From positions 226,946-290,945 of the forward strand of contig NZ_WBIN01000011.1 in NCBI RefSeq assembly GCF_009749385.1: 64,000 nucleotides of DNA, given 5' to 3'. The stretch is from Agromyces allii (lineage in GTDB: Bacteria > Actinomycetota > Actinomycetes > Actinomycetales > Microbacteriaceae). The notes under the pieces were generated by a model, which was not told the origin of the DNA, did no database searches, and worked only from the letters and a program-made list of their open reading frames with translations. The translations under genes were made by a program, and so were the position numbers. Of the stretch, positions 8,593 to 16,227 are shown piece after piece (within the stretch, counting starts at the first letter, position 1; each line of letters opens with the position of its first letter).

Positions 8593-9588
8593 TCAGTACT
8601 GGCGGTCGGCGAGCACGGCCTGTGCTGCCTCGGCCGAGTCGAACGCCTCGCTCGGAACGATGATGTACGACTCGACCGACTCGCCGGCGAGCGTCTTGTT
8701 CACGACGTCGAGGGCGGTCTCGCCGAACAGCGGGTTGTACTCGTGCACGAAGCTGAGCTGACCGTCGGCGAGGGCCTCCATCGCGGCGAGCGTGCCGTCG
8801 ATCGTGGCGATCTTGACGTCGACGCCCGGCGTGAGACCGGCCTCTTCGACGGCCTGCGCAGCGCCGAGACCCATCTCGTCGTTCTGCGCGAAGATCAGCT
8901 GGATGTTGTTGTTGTTCGCCTTCAGGAGCGTCTCGGTGACCGACTTGCCCTCTTCGGCCGACCAGTTGGCGGTCTGCGCGGCGACCTCGACGAGGTCGGA
9001 GCCGTCGACGGCGGAGTCCCAGCCCTCGTTGCGCTCGTTCACGACGCCGACGCCGGCCGGGCCCTCGAGCGTGATGTAGTTGCCGCCATCGGGGAACTGC
9101 TCGACGGCCCAGTCGCCGACCGCGCTCGCGACCTCGACGTTGTCGGGCGCGATGCGGGTGATGTAGAGGCTGGGGTCGTCGGGGTCGATGCCGCGGTCGA
9201 GCAGGATCACGGGGATCTCAGCCTCCTGCGCACGGGCGAGCGAGTCCTCCCAGCCGGATGCCTCGGTGGCCGACAGCAGGATGACGTCGACGCCCTCGTC
9301 GACGAACGACGTGAACGCGTCGATCTGCGACTTCTGGTCGAGGTTCGTGGCGGGCGCGTACTTCAGCTCGAAGCCGGCGTCCTCGGTGAACGTCTCCTGG
9401 ATGTTCTTCTCGTTCGCCTCGCGCCATGCGCCCTCGGGGCCGACCGCGACGAAGCCGACGGTCGTGAGGTCGCCCGCGTCGGCGTTGTCGCCGCTGCCGC
9501 CGCTGCTCGAGCACGCGGCGAGGCCGACGGTGAGCGCGCCGACGGCCGCCAGGCCGAGGAACTTCGTGAATCGCCTCTGAACTGACAT
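8593..9588 (-). CDS. ytfQ: Furanose-type sugar-binding lipoprotein (YtfQ-like)
   Basis: A 331-residue type-I periplasmic-binding-protein family lipoprotein that captures the sugar outside the membrane. The signal peptide ends in the lipobox LAAC (Cys26), followed by a Ser/Gly linker. The fold markers TVGFVAVGPEGAWREAN, GVDVILLSATEASGWED, IPVILLDRGID, IFAQNDEMGLGAAQAVE and IATIDGTLAAMEAL match the YtfQ/galactofuranose-binding group (including the DRG and QNDEM ligand-contact blocks). It is the first gene of the importer operon, with two regulatory palindromes upstream and the ribosome-binding site AAGGAGGAG. Its ligand is probably L-arabinofuranose or a short arabinoside, from context only. 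Confidence 0.9.
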   Translation of the reverse strand: MSVQRRFTKFLGLAAVGALTVGLAACSSSGGSGDNADAGDLTTVGFVAVGPEGAWREANEKNIQETFTEDAGFELKYAPATNLDQKSQIDAFTSFVDEGVDVILLSATEASGWEDSLARAQEAEIPVILLDRGIDPDDPSLYITRIAPDNVEVASAVGDWAVEQFPDGGNYITLEGPAGVGVVNERNEGWDSAVDGSDLVEVAAQTANWSAEEGKSVTETLLKANNNNIQLIFAQNDEMGLGAAQAVEEAGLTPGVDVKIATIDGTLAAMEALADGQLSFVHEYNPLFGETALDVVNKTLAGESVESYIIVPSEAFDSAEAAQAVLADRQY

Positions 9589-9684
9589 GTGATCTCCTCC
9601 TTGAGACCCGGCACCACGGCGCCGGTGTTTTCCGCTGTGCGGATTCCTGTGATTGCGGAGACGCTTGGCGCGTCCACATTCAGG

Positions 9685-9714
9685 ATGTTACCGGGAACAA
9701 AGAGTGGAACACAA
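9685..9714 (-). promoter_or_regulatory. Predicted ytfQ promoter
   Basis: On the minus strand, TTGTGT (9714-9709) and TAACAT (9690-9685) are 18 bp apart, fitting -35/-10 boxes about 100 bp before ytfQ. The -10 box overlaps the operator at 9686-9699, so a bound repressor would block polymerase. The same operator/TAACAT arrangement occurs at 31646-31660. Confidence 0.55.
9686..9699. promoter_or_regulatory. LacI-type operator O1 (ytfQ)
   Basis: TGTTACCGGGAACA, a near-perfect 14-bp palindrome with the central CpG typical of LacI-family sites. It matches the four other sites in the locus. The probable ligand is the LacI-type protein encoded at 11664-12692. Confidence 0.75.
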
Positions 9715-9720
9715 GCACTT

Positions 9721-9734
9721 TGTTCCCGGAAACA
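9721..9734. promoter_or_regulatory. LacI-type operator O2 (ytfQ)
   Basis: TGTTCCCGGAAACA, the second palindrome, centred 35 bp from O1. Spacing of between three and four helical turns could permit a short repression loop or cooperative binding upstream of the predicted -35 box. Confidence 0.7.
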
Positions 9735-10104
9735 TAACATTCTGGAAACCCACCGCGATAGCCCCGTTCGGGCGGTCCTCGAGTGCGCGGGTCCAGGCGG
9801 TCGAGCGGAGGGTCGCAGCGCGCGTTCGTTCCCCCGCACGCGCCTGGCCGCATGGTGCCTGCCCCGATCACGCGGATGTCTCAGCCACCCGCTCCCCCCG
9901 GGCCGACGGCGGCACCCCGACTCGGCGCCCGCCGACGGCATCCGCAGCTCATCTCGGGCCCGCCTCGACGTGCGCGCGCCGACCCCGAACACCCCGAAGC
10001 GTGGTGATCGTCGCACTCGGGATCACCGCACTCGTCGGGTCACGGCCGGCGGCGACGACGAGAACCGGCATCTCGAGGGAGATCGCCCGAGGGACGCCGC
10101 AGGG
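9735..10104. other. Non-coding stretch between ytfQ control region and ATPase gene
   Basis: About 370 bp between the ytfQ operators and the convergently placed end of the second ATPase gene. Short open frames here have no ribosome-binding site and an unlikely Arg/Pro-rich composition. Only a weak GACGCC/GGCGTC 6-bp hairpin overlaps the ATPase stop (10093-10113). I see no RNA gene or mobile element. Confidence 0.5.
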
Positions 10105-11667
10105 TCAGGCGTCGTCCTCTTCGTCGGCGGCGATCATCTCGATGATCGTGTCGACGCTGAGCCCGGGGCCGTTGCTGACCTCGCCGATCTTGCGGCGGTC
10201 CTTGAGGATCGCGATGCGGTCGCTCAACCGCACGACCTCGTCGAGCTCGGAGGAGATGAACACGACCGCCATGCCGTCGCGCGCCATCTCGGCGACACGC
10301 GCCTGGATCTCGACCTTCGCGGCGATGTCGATGCCCCGCGTCGGCTCGTCGAGCACGAGCAGCAGAGGGCGGGTCGCGAGCCACCTGGCGAGGAGCACCT
10401 TCTGCTGGTTGCCGCCCGAGAGCTGCTTCGCGGGCGCGTCGAGTCCGGGCGCGACGATGCCGAACGACTCGACGAACCGGTCGACGAGGGCGTCGCGCTC
10501 GGCGTGCGAGATGGGCCTGGCCCAGCCGCGGATCGCCTGCAGCGCGAGCACGATGTTCTCGCGCACGCTGAGCTCCTCGATGATGCCGCCGTCGCGCCGG
10601 TCTTCTGACGCGTACGCGACGCGACGCCGGAGCGCGGCCGCCGGGTTCGGCAGCCCGACCGGCCGGCCGTCGATCTGGAACGTGCCCGAGTCGGCGCGCT
10701 CGACGCCAGCGAGCAGCTGGCCGAGCTCGCTGCGGCCCGAGCCGCGCAGCCCGCCGAGTCCGACGACCTCGCCACGGTGCACCTCGAAGTCGGTCGAGTC
10801 GAACTCGCCCCGCTTGCCGACGCCGACCGCGCGGAACAACGGCGTGCCCGTGGGGTCCGCCCGGTGCGCACGCCGGTCGGAGCCGATGCGACGCAGCTCG
10901 GTGAGGTCCTTGCCGATCATCTTCGAGATGAGCACCGCTCGGTCGAGCTCGCGGGTGGGGTACTCGCCCTGCCCGTACCCGTCGCGGAGCACCGTGATGC
11001 GATCGCTGATCGCGTACACCTGCTCGAGGAAGTGCGAGACGAAGAGGATGGCCACGCCCTGGTCGCGCAGCCGCCGCAGCGCCCGGAACAAGGTCGCGAC
11101 CTCGTCGGCGTCGAGGCTCGAGGTCGGCTCGTCGAGCACGAGCACCTTGGGATGGGTCACCATCGCCCGCGCGATCGCGACGAGCTGCTGGATCGCCGGC
11201 GGAAGCGTGGCCACGGCCTGCTTCGGATCGAGGTCGCCGAGGCCCAGCTCGTCGAGCACGGTCACGGCGCGACGGCGCGTCGCGGGCCACGAGATGCCGT
11301 ACCAACGGCGCTCCTCGTGGCCGATCATCACGTTCTCGGCGATCGAGAGGTTGCCGCAGAGATCGACGTCCTGGAACGCCGCGGCCACGCCGACGGACTC
11401 CGCCTCGGCCGGGCCGGACAGCACCACGGGCTCGCCGCTGATGCGCACCGAGCCGCCGCCGATGCGGTACGCGCCGCTCAACGCCTTGACCAACGACGAC
11501 TTGCCGGCGCCGTTGCCGCCCATGAGGGCATGGATCTCGCCGGGGAACAACCGGAGGTCGACCCCGTGCAGCACGGTCGTGCCGTCGATGTCGACGGTGA
11601 TGCCCGTCATCTCGACGACCGGCCGAACCTCGACGTTCGGCCGGGCCGCGGCATCCTTCGCGGTCAT
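10105..11667 (-). CDS. Orphan sugar ABC ATPase, paralogue of YtfR
   Basis: A 520-residue tandem ATPase closely related to YtfR. The first domain has Walker A GGNGAGKSS, an altered Q-loop region (AAFQDVDLCGNL instead of TVYQEVNLVTNL), a signature position reading LPPAIQQLVAIARA and Walker B LVLDEPTSSLD. The second domain has P-loop GLRGSGRSEL, LSGGNQQKVLLARW and LVLDEPTRGID. No permease or binding-protein gene accompanies it. It is instead coupled to the LacI-type repressor gene (4-nt overlap, GTG... to ATGA junction at 11664-11667). It may serve the same permeases under other conditions, another permease set elsewhere, or have a sensory role. The function as an importer ATPase is family knowledge; the partner is unknown. 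Confidence 0.85.
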   Translation of the reverse strand: MTAKDAAARPNVEVRPVVEMTGITVDIDGTTVLHGVDLRLFPGEIHALMGGNGAGKSSLVKALSGAYRIGGGSVRISGEPVVLSGPAEAESVGVAAAFQDVDLCGNLSIAENVMIGHEERRWYGISWPATRRRAVTVLDELGLGDLDPKQAVATLPPAIQQLVAIARAMVTHPKVLVLDEPTSSLDADEVATLFRALRRLRDQGVAILFVSHFLEQVYAISDRITVLRDGYGQGEYPTRELDRAVLISKMIGKDLTELRRIGSDRRAHRADPTGTPLFRAVGVGKRGEFDSTDFEVHRGEVVGLGGLRGSGRSELGQLLAGVERADSGTFQIDGRPVGLPNPAAALRRRVAYASEDRRDGGIIEELSVRENIVLALQAIRGWARPISHAERDALVDRFVESFGIVAPGLDAPAKQLSGGNQQKVLLARWLATRPLLLVLDEPTRGIDIAAKVEIQARVAEMARDGMAVVFISSELDEVVRLSDRIAILKDRRKIGEVSNGPGLSVDTIIEMIAADEEDDA

Positions 11668-12692
11668 GACGACCTCGGCGGGGCGGTCGAGGCGCGCACG
11701 ACGAGTTCGCTGGGGATCTTCGAGCGCTGCGGGATCTCACGGCCCTCGAGCGCCGCCCGCAGCACCTCCATGGCCTTCACGCCGAGTGCGTAGAAGTCCT
11801 GCGTCACGGTGGTGAGCGGCGGGATGAAGTGGCGCGACAGCGGCAGGTCGTCGAAGCCGATGATGCTGACGTCTTCGGGCACCCGGATGCCGCGGTCGTG
11901 GAAGCCGTGCACGACGCCGAACGCCATCTCGTCGTTCGCGACGAACATCGCGGTGTACTCGGGCACGCCCTTGAGGCCGACCGCGTAGTCGTAGCCGAAG
12001 TCGGCGGTCCAGTCGCCGACCACGATCGGGCGCACCTTGAGGCCCCACTGCTCGATGCGCGCGTGGAAGGCTCGCTCGCGGCCGCGGGCATCGAGCCAGT
12101 CGAGGGGACCCGCGAGGTGCAGGATGTCGCGGTGCCCGAGCGCGACCAGGTGGTCGACGGCGAGCGTCGTGCCGAGCTGCTGGTCGACGCTCACGGTGAG
12201 GAAGTTCGGGTCCTTCGCGGCCTTGACCACGAGCACCGGGACGTCGATCGAGATGCGGCGCAGCGCCGACACCGACGACGAGCGCGGCGCGACGACGCAG
12301 AGGGCGTCGACGCCCTCGGCGATGAGGTGGCCGACCGCCGCCTCGGGGGTGAGGCTCGCGTCGTCCTGCATCGCGACCGAGGTGACCGAGTACCCGCCGG
12401 AGCGCGCCGCGAACTCGAGGCCGCGGAGCGTGCTCGTCGGCCCGAACTCGACCGAGCTGTCGACGATGACCCCGATGCGCTGCGTGCGCTGCGTCGCGAG
12501 CGCCCGAGCCGCGCTGTTCGGCTTGAAGTCGAGCTGCTCGATGACGTCCATCACGCGCTGGCGCGTGGCCGGACGGATGTTCGGGTGCCCGTTGAGCACG
12601 CGGGAGACGGTCATGTGCGAGACGCCGGCGAGCACGGCGACCTCGCGGATGCCGAGCTTCTCGGGGCGGTCCCCGCTCTCGACGTCACTCAC
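11664..12692 (-). CDS. LacI-family transcriptional repressor, probable regulator of the arabinoside locus
   Basis: A 342-residue LacI/GalR protein. The N-terminal helix-turn-helix is LGIREVAVLAGVSHMTVSRV, followed by the hinge helix LDFKPNSAARALATQRT (about 50-66) and a sugar-binding core (RIGVIVDSS..., FVANDEMAFGVVHG, ISIIGFDDLPLSRHF-like block, PPLTTVTQDFYALG). The Ala-Ala-Arg-Ala-Leu hinge is the part that inserts at the central CpG of operators, consistent with the CCGG/CCCGGG-centred palindromes at five sites in this locus. Two tandem GTG codons are possible starts; the second (12692) has better spacing (7 nt) to AGGAG. No copy of the palindrome is seen before this gene, so it may not be autoregulated. 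Confidence 0.88.
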   Translation of the reverse strand: MSDVESGDRPEKLGIREVAVLAGVSHMTVSRVLNGHPNIRPATRQRVMDVIEQLDFKPNSAARALATQRTQRIGVIVDSSVEFGPTSTLRGLEFAARSGGYSVTSVAMQDDASLTPEAAVGHLIAEGVDALCVVAPRSSSVSALRRISIDVPVLVVKAAKDPNFLTVSVDQQLGTTLAVDHLVALGHRDILHLAGPLDWLDARGRERAFHARIEQWGLKVRPIVVGDWTADFGYDYAVGLKGVPEYTAMFVANDEMAFGVVHGFHDRGIRVPEDVSIIGFDDLPLSRHFIPPLTTVTQDFYALGVKAMEVLRAALEGREIPQRSKIPSELVVRASTAPPRSS

Positions 12693-12830
12693 CACCGGTC
12701 TCCTGTCTCACGGAATCGTCGTCGCTCACGTCCCCCGATGCAGAACCGCCGACCCTCGGCCGCTCGACGAGCGGCCGACGGGGACAGCCTATTCGTTCAG
12801 GGCCTCCGATCCAGTGCCGATCCGGTCGGC

Positions 12831-12858
12831 GCGCCCACGCGAACGCTCGCGTGGGCGC
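12831..12858. terminator. Terminator after the surface-cassette/GH43 operon
   Basis: Perfect 12-bp stem (GCGCCCACGCGA 12831-12842 with TCGCGTGGGCGC 12847-12858) and a 4-nt loop, 12 bp past the stop of the leftward GH43 gene and before the LacI-type gene. It closes the operon that starts near 21.1 kb. Confidence 0.8.
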
Positions 12859-12870
12859 ACCGATCCGAGA

Positions 12871-15800
12871 TCAGCAGTTCCGTGCGGGGTACGCGGCGGT
12901 GAAGGTCTTCGCGACCCCGCCCGCCGACGTCACCTTCGCCGTGAGCTGTCCGGCGCCGAGCTCCGCCGTGCGCGTGCCGAACGTGGCCGACGCGCCCTTG
13001 CCGCTCGCGAGGGCGAGCTGCTTCTGGCCGAACGCCGACTCGACGAGCACGTCGACCTGGCCTGGGCCCGTGTTGGCGAGCGTCGCGACCAGGGTCGCCT
13101 TGCCCGCGACGCACCGGGTCTGCGCGGTGACCGAGAAGGTCGGCTGCTCGGGCGCCTCGACGACGACCGTCGTGCTGACGGTGCGGTTGCCGGTGGCGAG
13201 CCATTCCGTGTCGGTCATGTCGAGGATCGGGCTGCCGTCCTGGCGGAAGTAGACCATGCGCACGCCCGCGTCGCGGGTGCCGTTCTGCGTCGTCTTGGCG
13301 TGGAACACGTTGAGCAGGTTGCCGTCGTCGTCGTACGTGTACGAGTTGTGCCCCGGGCCCCAGTTGTTCGTGTTCGCACCCTCGTAGGTCCAGATCGGCG
13401 AGTTGCGCACGTTCCAGGATGCCGCGTCGAGCAGGTCGTCGCCCGACTCCGCCGTGGCGAGGCCGACCGCGTAGGTCCAGTCGACGCCCGAGCCCGAGAA
13501 GGTGATCATGACCTTGCCGTCGCGCTGCATGACGAACGGCCCCTCGACGACCTCGGTCGTGTTGTCCGACCAGCCGCGGTCGGGGAACGCGATCGTCCTC
13601 CGCTCGCCGATCAGCTGCCAGGAGCCGCTCGCCGAGGGCGCGACCTTCGCGATCTTCAGCACGGCCGGACCGGTCACCGGGGTGATGGCCCGTTCGGACC
13701 ACACGACGTAGTCGGTGCCGGCGTCCTCGAAGTGCGTCATGTCGAGCGTGATGCCGGCGCCGTAGGTCGTGAGCGGCTGCCCACCGGCGTCGACCACGCG
13801 CTGCGGCGCGTCCCAGTCGGTGCGCACGAGCGGGTTGCCGCCCGGCTTCAGGTGCATCGTGTACGACTGCACGCCGTTCCACCCGTTGACGTTGTTCGGG
13901 TTGGCGGCGAACAGGATGTAGAGCTCGCCGTCGACGACGTGCAGCTCGGGGGCCCACAGCTGCGAGCCGACCTGGCCGGAGCCGGAGAGCCCGAGGCCGA
14001 GGATCTTGTTGTCGGCCGCCGTCGCGATGCCGGCGATCGTGTCGGACTGCCGGATGAAGAACTCGTCCTGCCCGTTGTCGTCGGTGGCGATGAACAGCCA
14101 GGTCTTCTCGCCGTTCGGCAGCGTGTACCGCAGCATGTGCGGGTCGGCCCGCCTCGCGATGAGCGGGAAGATCGCGTCGGTGCGCTGGAGGGTTCCGGTG
14201 ACGGGGTACTCGCCCGGCGTCGTGGTGTCGACGCCCGCCGTGTCCCAGTCGACGCGGAACTCGTGCGTGCCGCCGTCGGAGTACTCGGCCGTGACCTTCG
14301 CGGGCAGGTCGAACTCCCCACCGGCCTCGACCGTCGTTGGCTCGGGCGTCTGGACGCCGGTGTTGTGCACCCGGCCGAGCCGCTGCTCCGCCGATCGCGC
14401 CTCGGCTGCCGTGAGCGGGATGATCGACGCGGTCTCCGAGGAGGTCACGGCGATGCCGCCCGTGCGGCCGGCGGGCTGCTGCCCGGCGCCGAGGTAGGCG
14501 ACGGACGCGAGGTCCTCGGTGCTGCCGGTGAGCGTCGATCCCGCCGGGCCGGCCCACACGACGCGGTACGCGTCGAGTCGGGCATCCCACTCAGCGGAGA
14601 CGGCACCCGATGAGGCCAGACCGGGCAGGGCGAGCAGGTCGAGCTCGGTCCAGTCGACGAGGTCGCGCGAGGTGAAGACCAGCGCGCCGGAGGCGTCGCC
14701 CGCACCCGCGGCGTCGACGCGGCGTGCGATGAGGCCGAAGCCCTCGTCGCCCTTCAGCCGGAACACGTAGGGGCTCGCCAGGTAGCGCTTCACGCCGTTG
14801 GCCGTCTCGGTCATGCCGGTGACCCTCGGGAACACCACGCCGGTGCCGGAGTTCAGCGCCGTGTAGGCGGTGCCGTCGGCGCTCAGGGCGAGGTGCGCGG
14901 TGCGCGTGACCTCGGGGTCGTCGCCGCCGCGCGTGTTCTTCGAGGTCGTGTAGGCCGCGATGCGATGGGCGGATGCCTCGGCGATGCGCACGTCGATCCG
15001 AGCCGTCGCGGCGTCGGGACCGGTGCCGACGACGGCTTCGAGCGTCGCCGCCTCGAGGCCGCTCGCCGGAGCGCCGGCGATGGCGCCGCCGACGACCGTT
15101 CCGGCACCGGACACGTGCGACCACGAGACCGGAAGCCCGAGCGCGGTGGTCGGGAGCACGTAGCCCTGCTCGAGCACCGACGGCAGCAGCAGCGCGTCGG
15201 CCGCGCGCTGCGCGGCCTGGGCCGCGGTCGGCGCGGCGAGCACCGTGACGGTGAAGGCCTTCGTCGCGGTCTTGCCGCGAACCGTGGCCGTCGCGGTGAG
15301 CGCGACCTGGGTGTCGGATGCCGGGCGCGTGACCTTGCCGTCGGGGCCGACGACGCCCGCAGGCGACGAGGTCCACGTCACGCCGCCCGACGTGGGCAGC
15401 ACGAGGTCGGACTCGACCGCGGTCAGGCTCTGCGCGTTCGCCGCGGCGAGGTCGATGCCCGCGGCGACCTCGTTCGCGACCGCCGTGGCGTCGGTGACGG
15501 CAACGGCCGCGACATCGGCCGCGGTGAGCGCCTCGGAGTACACGCGGAACGACGAGACGCCGCCCTGGTAGAGCGAGTCGCCGTTGTACGCGGACTTGCC
15601 GATGAGGTTCTGCGTGTGCGTCGTCAGGTCGCTCAGGCTCACGGTCGAGTTCGTCTTCTCGGCGACCTGCACGCCGTCGATGAAGAGCCGCAGGGTCGAC
15701 GTGGTGCCGTCGGCGTTCTTCGCGATCGTCGCGGCCACGGACTGCCACCGGTTCTCGGCGATCTTCGTCGCCGAGGTCACCGTCTGCTCGCCCGCCCAGT

Positions 15801-16227
15801 TCGTCTTCGAGATCGCCAGGCGCGGTGCGACGGGCTGGATGAAGAACTGCCCGGTCGAGGAGTCGCCCGAACCGCCGATGTTCCAGAGGAACTTCGCGCC
15901 CGTGAGCGCCGTCGGGCTCGTCTCGATCACGACGGTCGCCGCCGAACGACCGGCCAGCAGCCCGTCGGGCAGCTTCACGTGGTTCGAGCCCGTGAACTGC
16001 ATGGACCCGCCGCGCCAGGCCGCCGCCCCGACGACGGCCGCATCGCGGCCGCCGCCCGAGAGATCGTGCACGACGGCGCCCGACGTCTCGGAGAAGTCGT
16101 ACGACGCCAGCAGCGACGCCGGCTCCGCGCCCCACGCCGCCGGCGGGCCGGCGACCACGAGGCCGCCGATCACCGCGGCGCCCAGGAGCCCTGCCAGCAT
16201 CCGCCCGCGCACCGGCCGCCTCAGCAT
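12871..16227 (-). CDS. Secreted multidomain GH43-like glycosidase with tandem propellers
   Basis: A 1,118-residue secreted protein, probably an alpha-L-arabinofuranosidase or arabinanase. Order: signal peptide (1 to about 34), LamG-like sandwich (about 40-245), atrophied-Ig repeats (about 250-420), a first GH43-like propeller (about 430-630) in which the usual catalytic RDP is ASP (Ser485), an Ig-like Big_4-type domain (about 650-700), an intact GH43 propeller with ADPH (Asp695) and VVEGPF (Glu895) as probable base and acid, and the shared C-terminal module (TRCVAGKA... ending ARNC). It is last in the operon. Its start overlaps the previous stop by 7 nt (ATGCTGA). The N-terminal half is almost identical to that of the preceding gene. 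Confidence 0.82.
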   Translation of the reverse strand: MLRRPVRGRMLAGLLGAAVIGGLVVAGPPAAWGAEPASLLASYDFSETSGAVVHDLSGGGRDAAVVGAAAWRGGSMQFTGSNHVKLPDGLLAGRSAATVVIETSPTALTGAKFLWNIGGSGDSSTGQFFIQPVAPRLAISKTNWAGEQTVTSATKIAENRWQSVAATIAKNADGTTSTLRLFIDGVQVAEKTNSTVSLSDLTTHTQNLIGKSAYNGDSLYQGGVSSFRVYSEALTAADVAAVAVTDATAVANEVAAGIDLAAANAQSLTAVESDLVLPTSGGVTWTSSPAGVVGPDGKVTRPASDTQVALTATATVRGKTATKAFTVTVLAAPTAAQAAQRAADALLLPSVLEQGYVLPTTALGLPVSWSHVSGAGTVVGGAIAGAPASGLEAATLEAVVGTGPDAATARIDVRIAEASAHRIAAYTTSKNTRGGDDPEVTRTAHLALSADGTAYTALNSGTGVVFPRVTGMTETANGVKRYLASPYVFRLKGDEGFGLIARRVDAAGAGDASGALVFTSRDLVDWTELDLLALPGLASSGAVSAEWDARLDAYRVVWAGPAGSTLTGSTEDLASVAYLGAGQQPAGRTGGIAVTSSETASIIPLTAAEARSAEQRLGRVHNTGVQTPEPTTVEAGGEFDLPAKVTAEYSDGGTHEFRVDWDTAGVDTTTPGEYPVTGTLQRTDAIFPLIARRADPHMLRYTLPNGEKTWLFIATDDNGQDEFFIRQSDTIAGIATAADNKILGLGLSGSGQVGSQLWAPELHVVDGELYILFAANPNNVNGWNGVQSYTMHLKPGGNPLVRTDWDAPQRVVDAGGQPLTTYGAGITLDMTHFEDAGTDYVVWSERAITPVTGPAVLKIAKVAPSASGSWQLIGERRTIAFPDRGWSDNTTEVVEGPFVMQRDGKVMITFSGSGVDWTYAVGLATAESGDDLLDAASWNVRNSPIWTYEGANTNNWGPGHNSYTYDDDGNLLNVFHAKTTQNGTRDAGVRMVYFRQDGSPILDMTDTEWLATGNRTVSTTVVVEAPEQPTFSVTAQTRCVAGKATLVATLANTGPGQVDVLVESAFGQKQLALASGKGASATFGTRTAELGAGQLTAKVTSAGGVAKTFTAAYPARNC
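15241..16115 (-). repeat. Direct repeat copy A (LamG/Ig-coding segment)
   Basis: About 875 bp encoding the LamG-like domain and first Ig-like segment. It aligns without gaps, at an offset of 2,606 bp, to 17847-18721 in the neighbouring gene. Long runs are identical at the DNA level, implying recent duplication or gene conversion. Confidence 0.8.

Noticed and set aside
9783..10007. Possible small ORF in the gap after the ytfQ operators
   Set aside because: Composition is Arg/Pro-rich without a ribosome-binding site or hydrophobic or domain features; non-coding is more likely.
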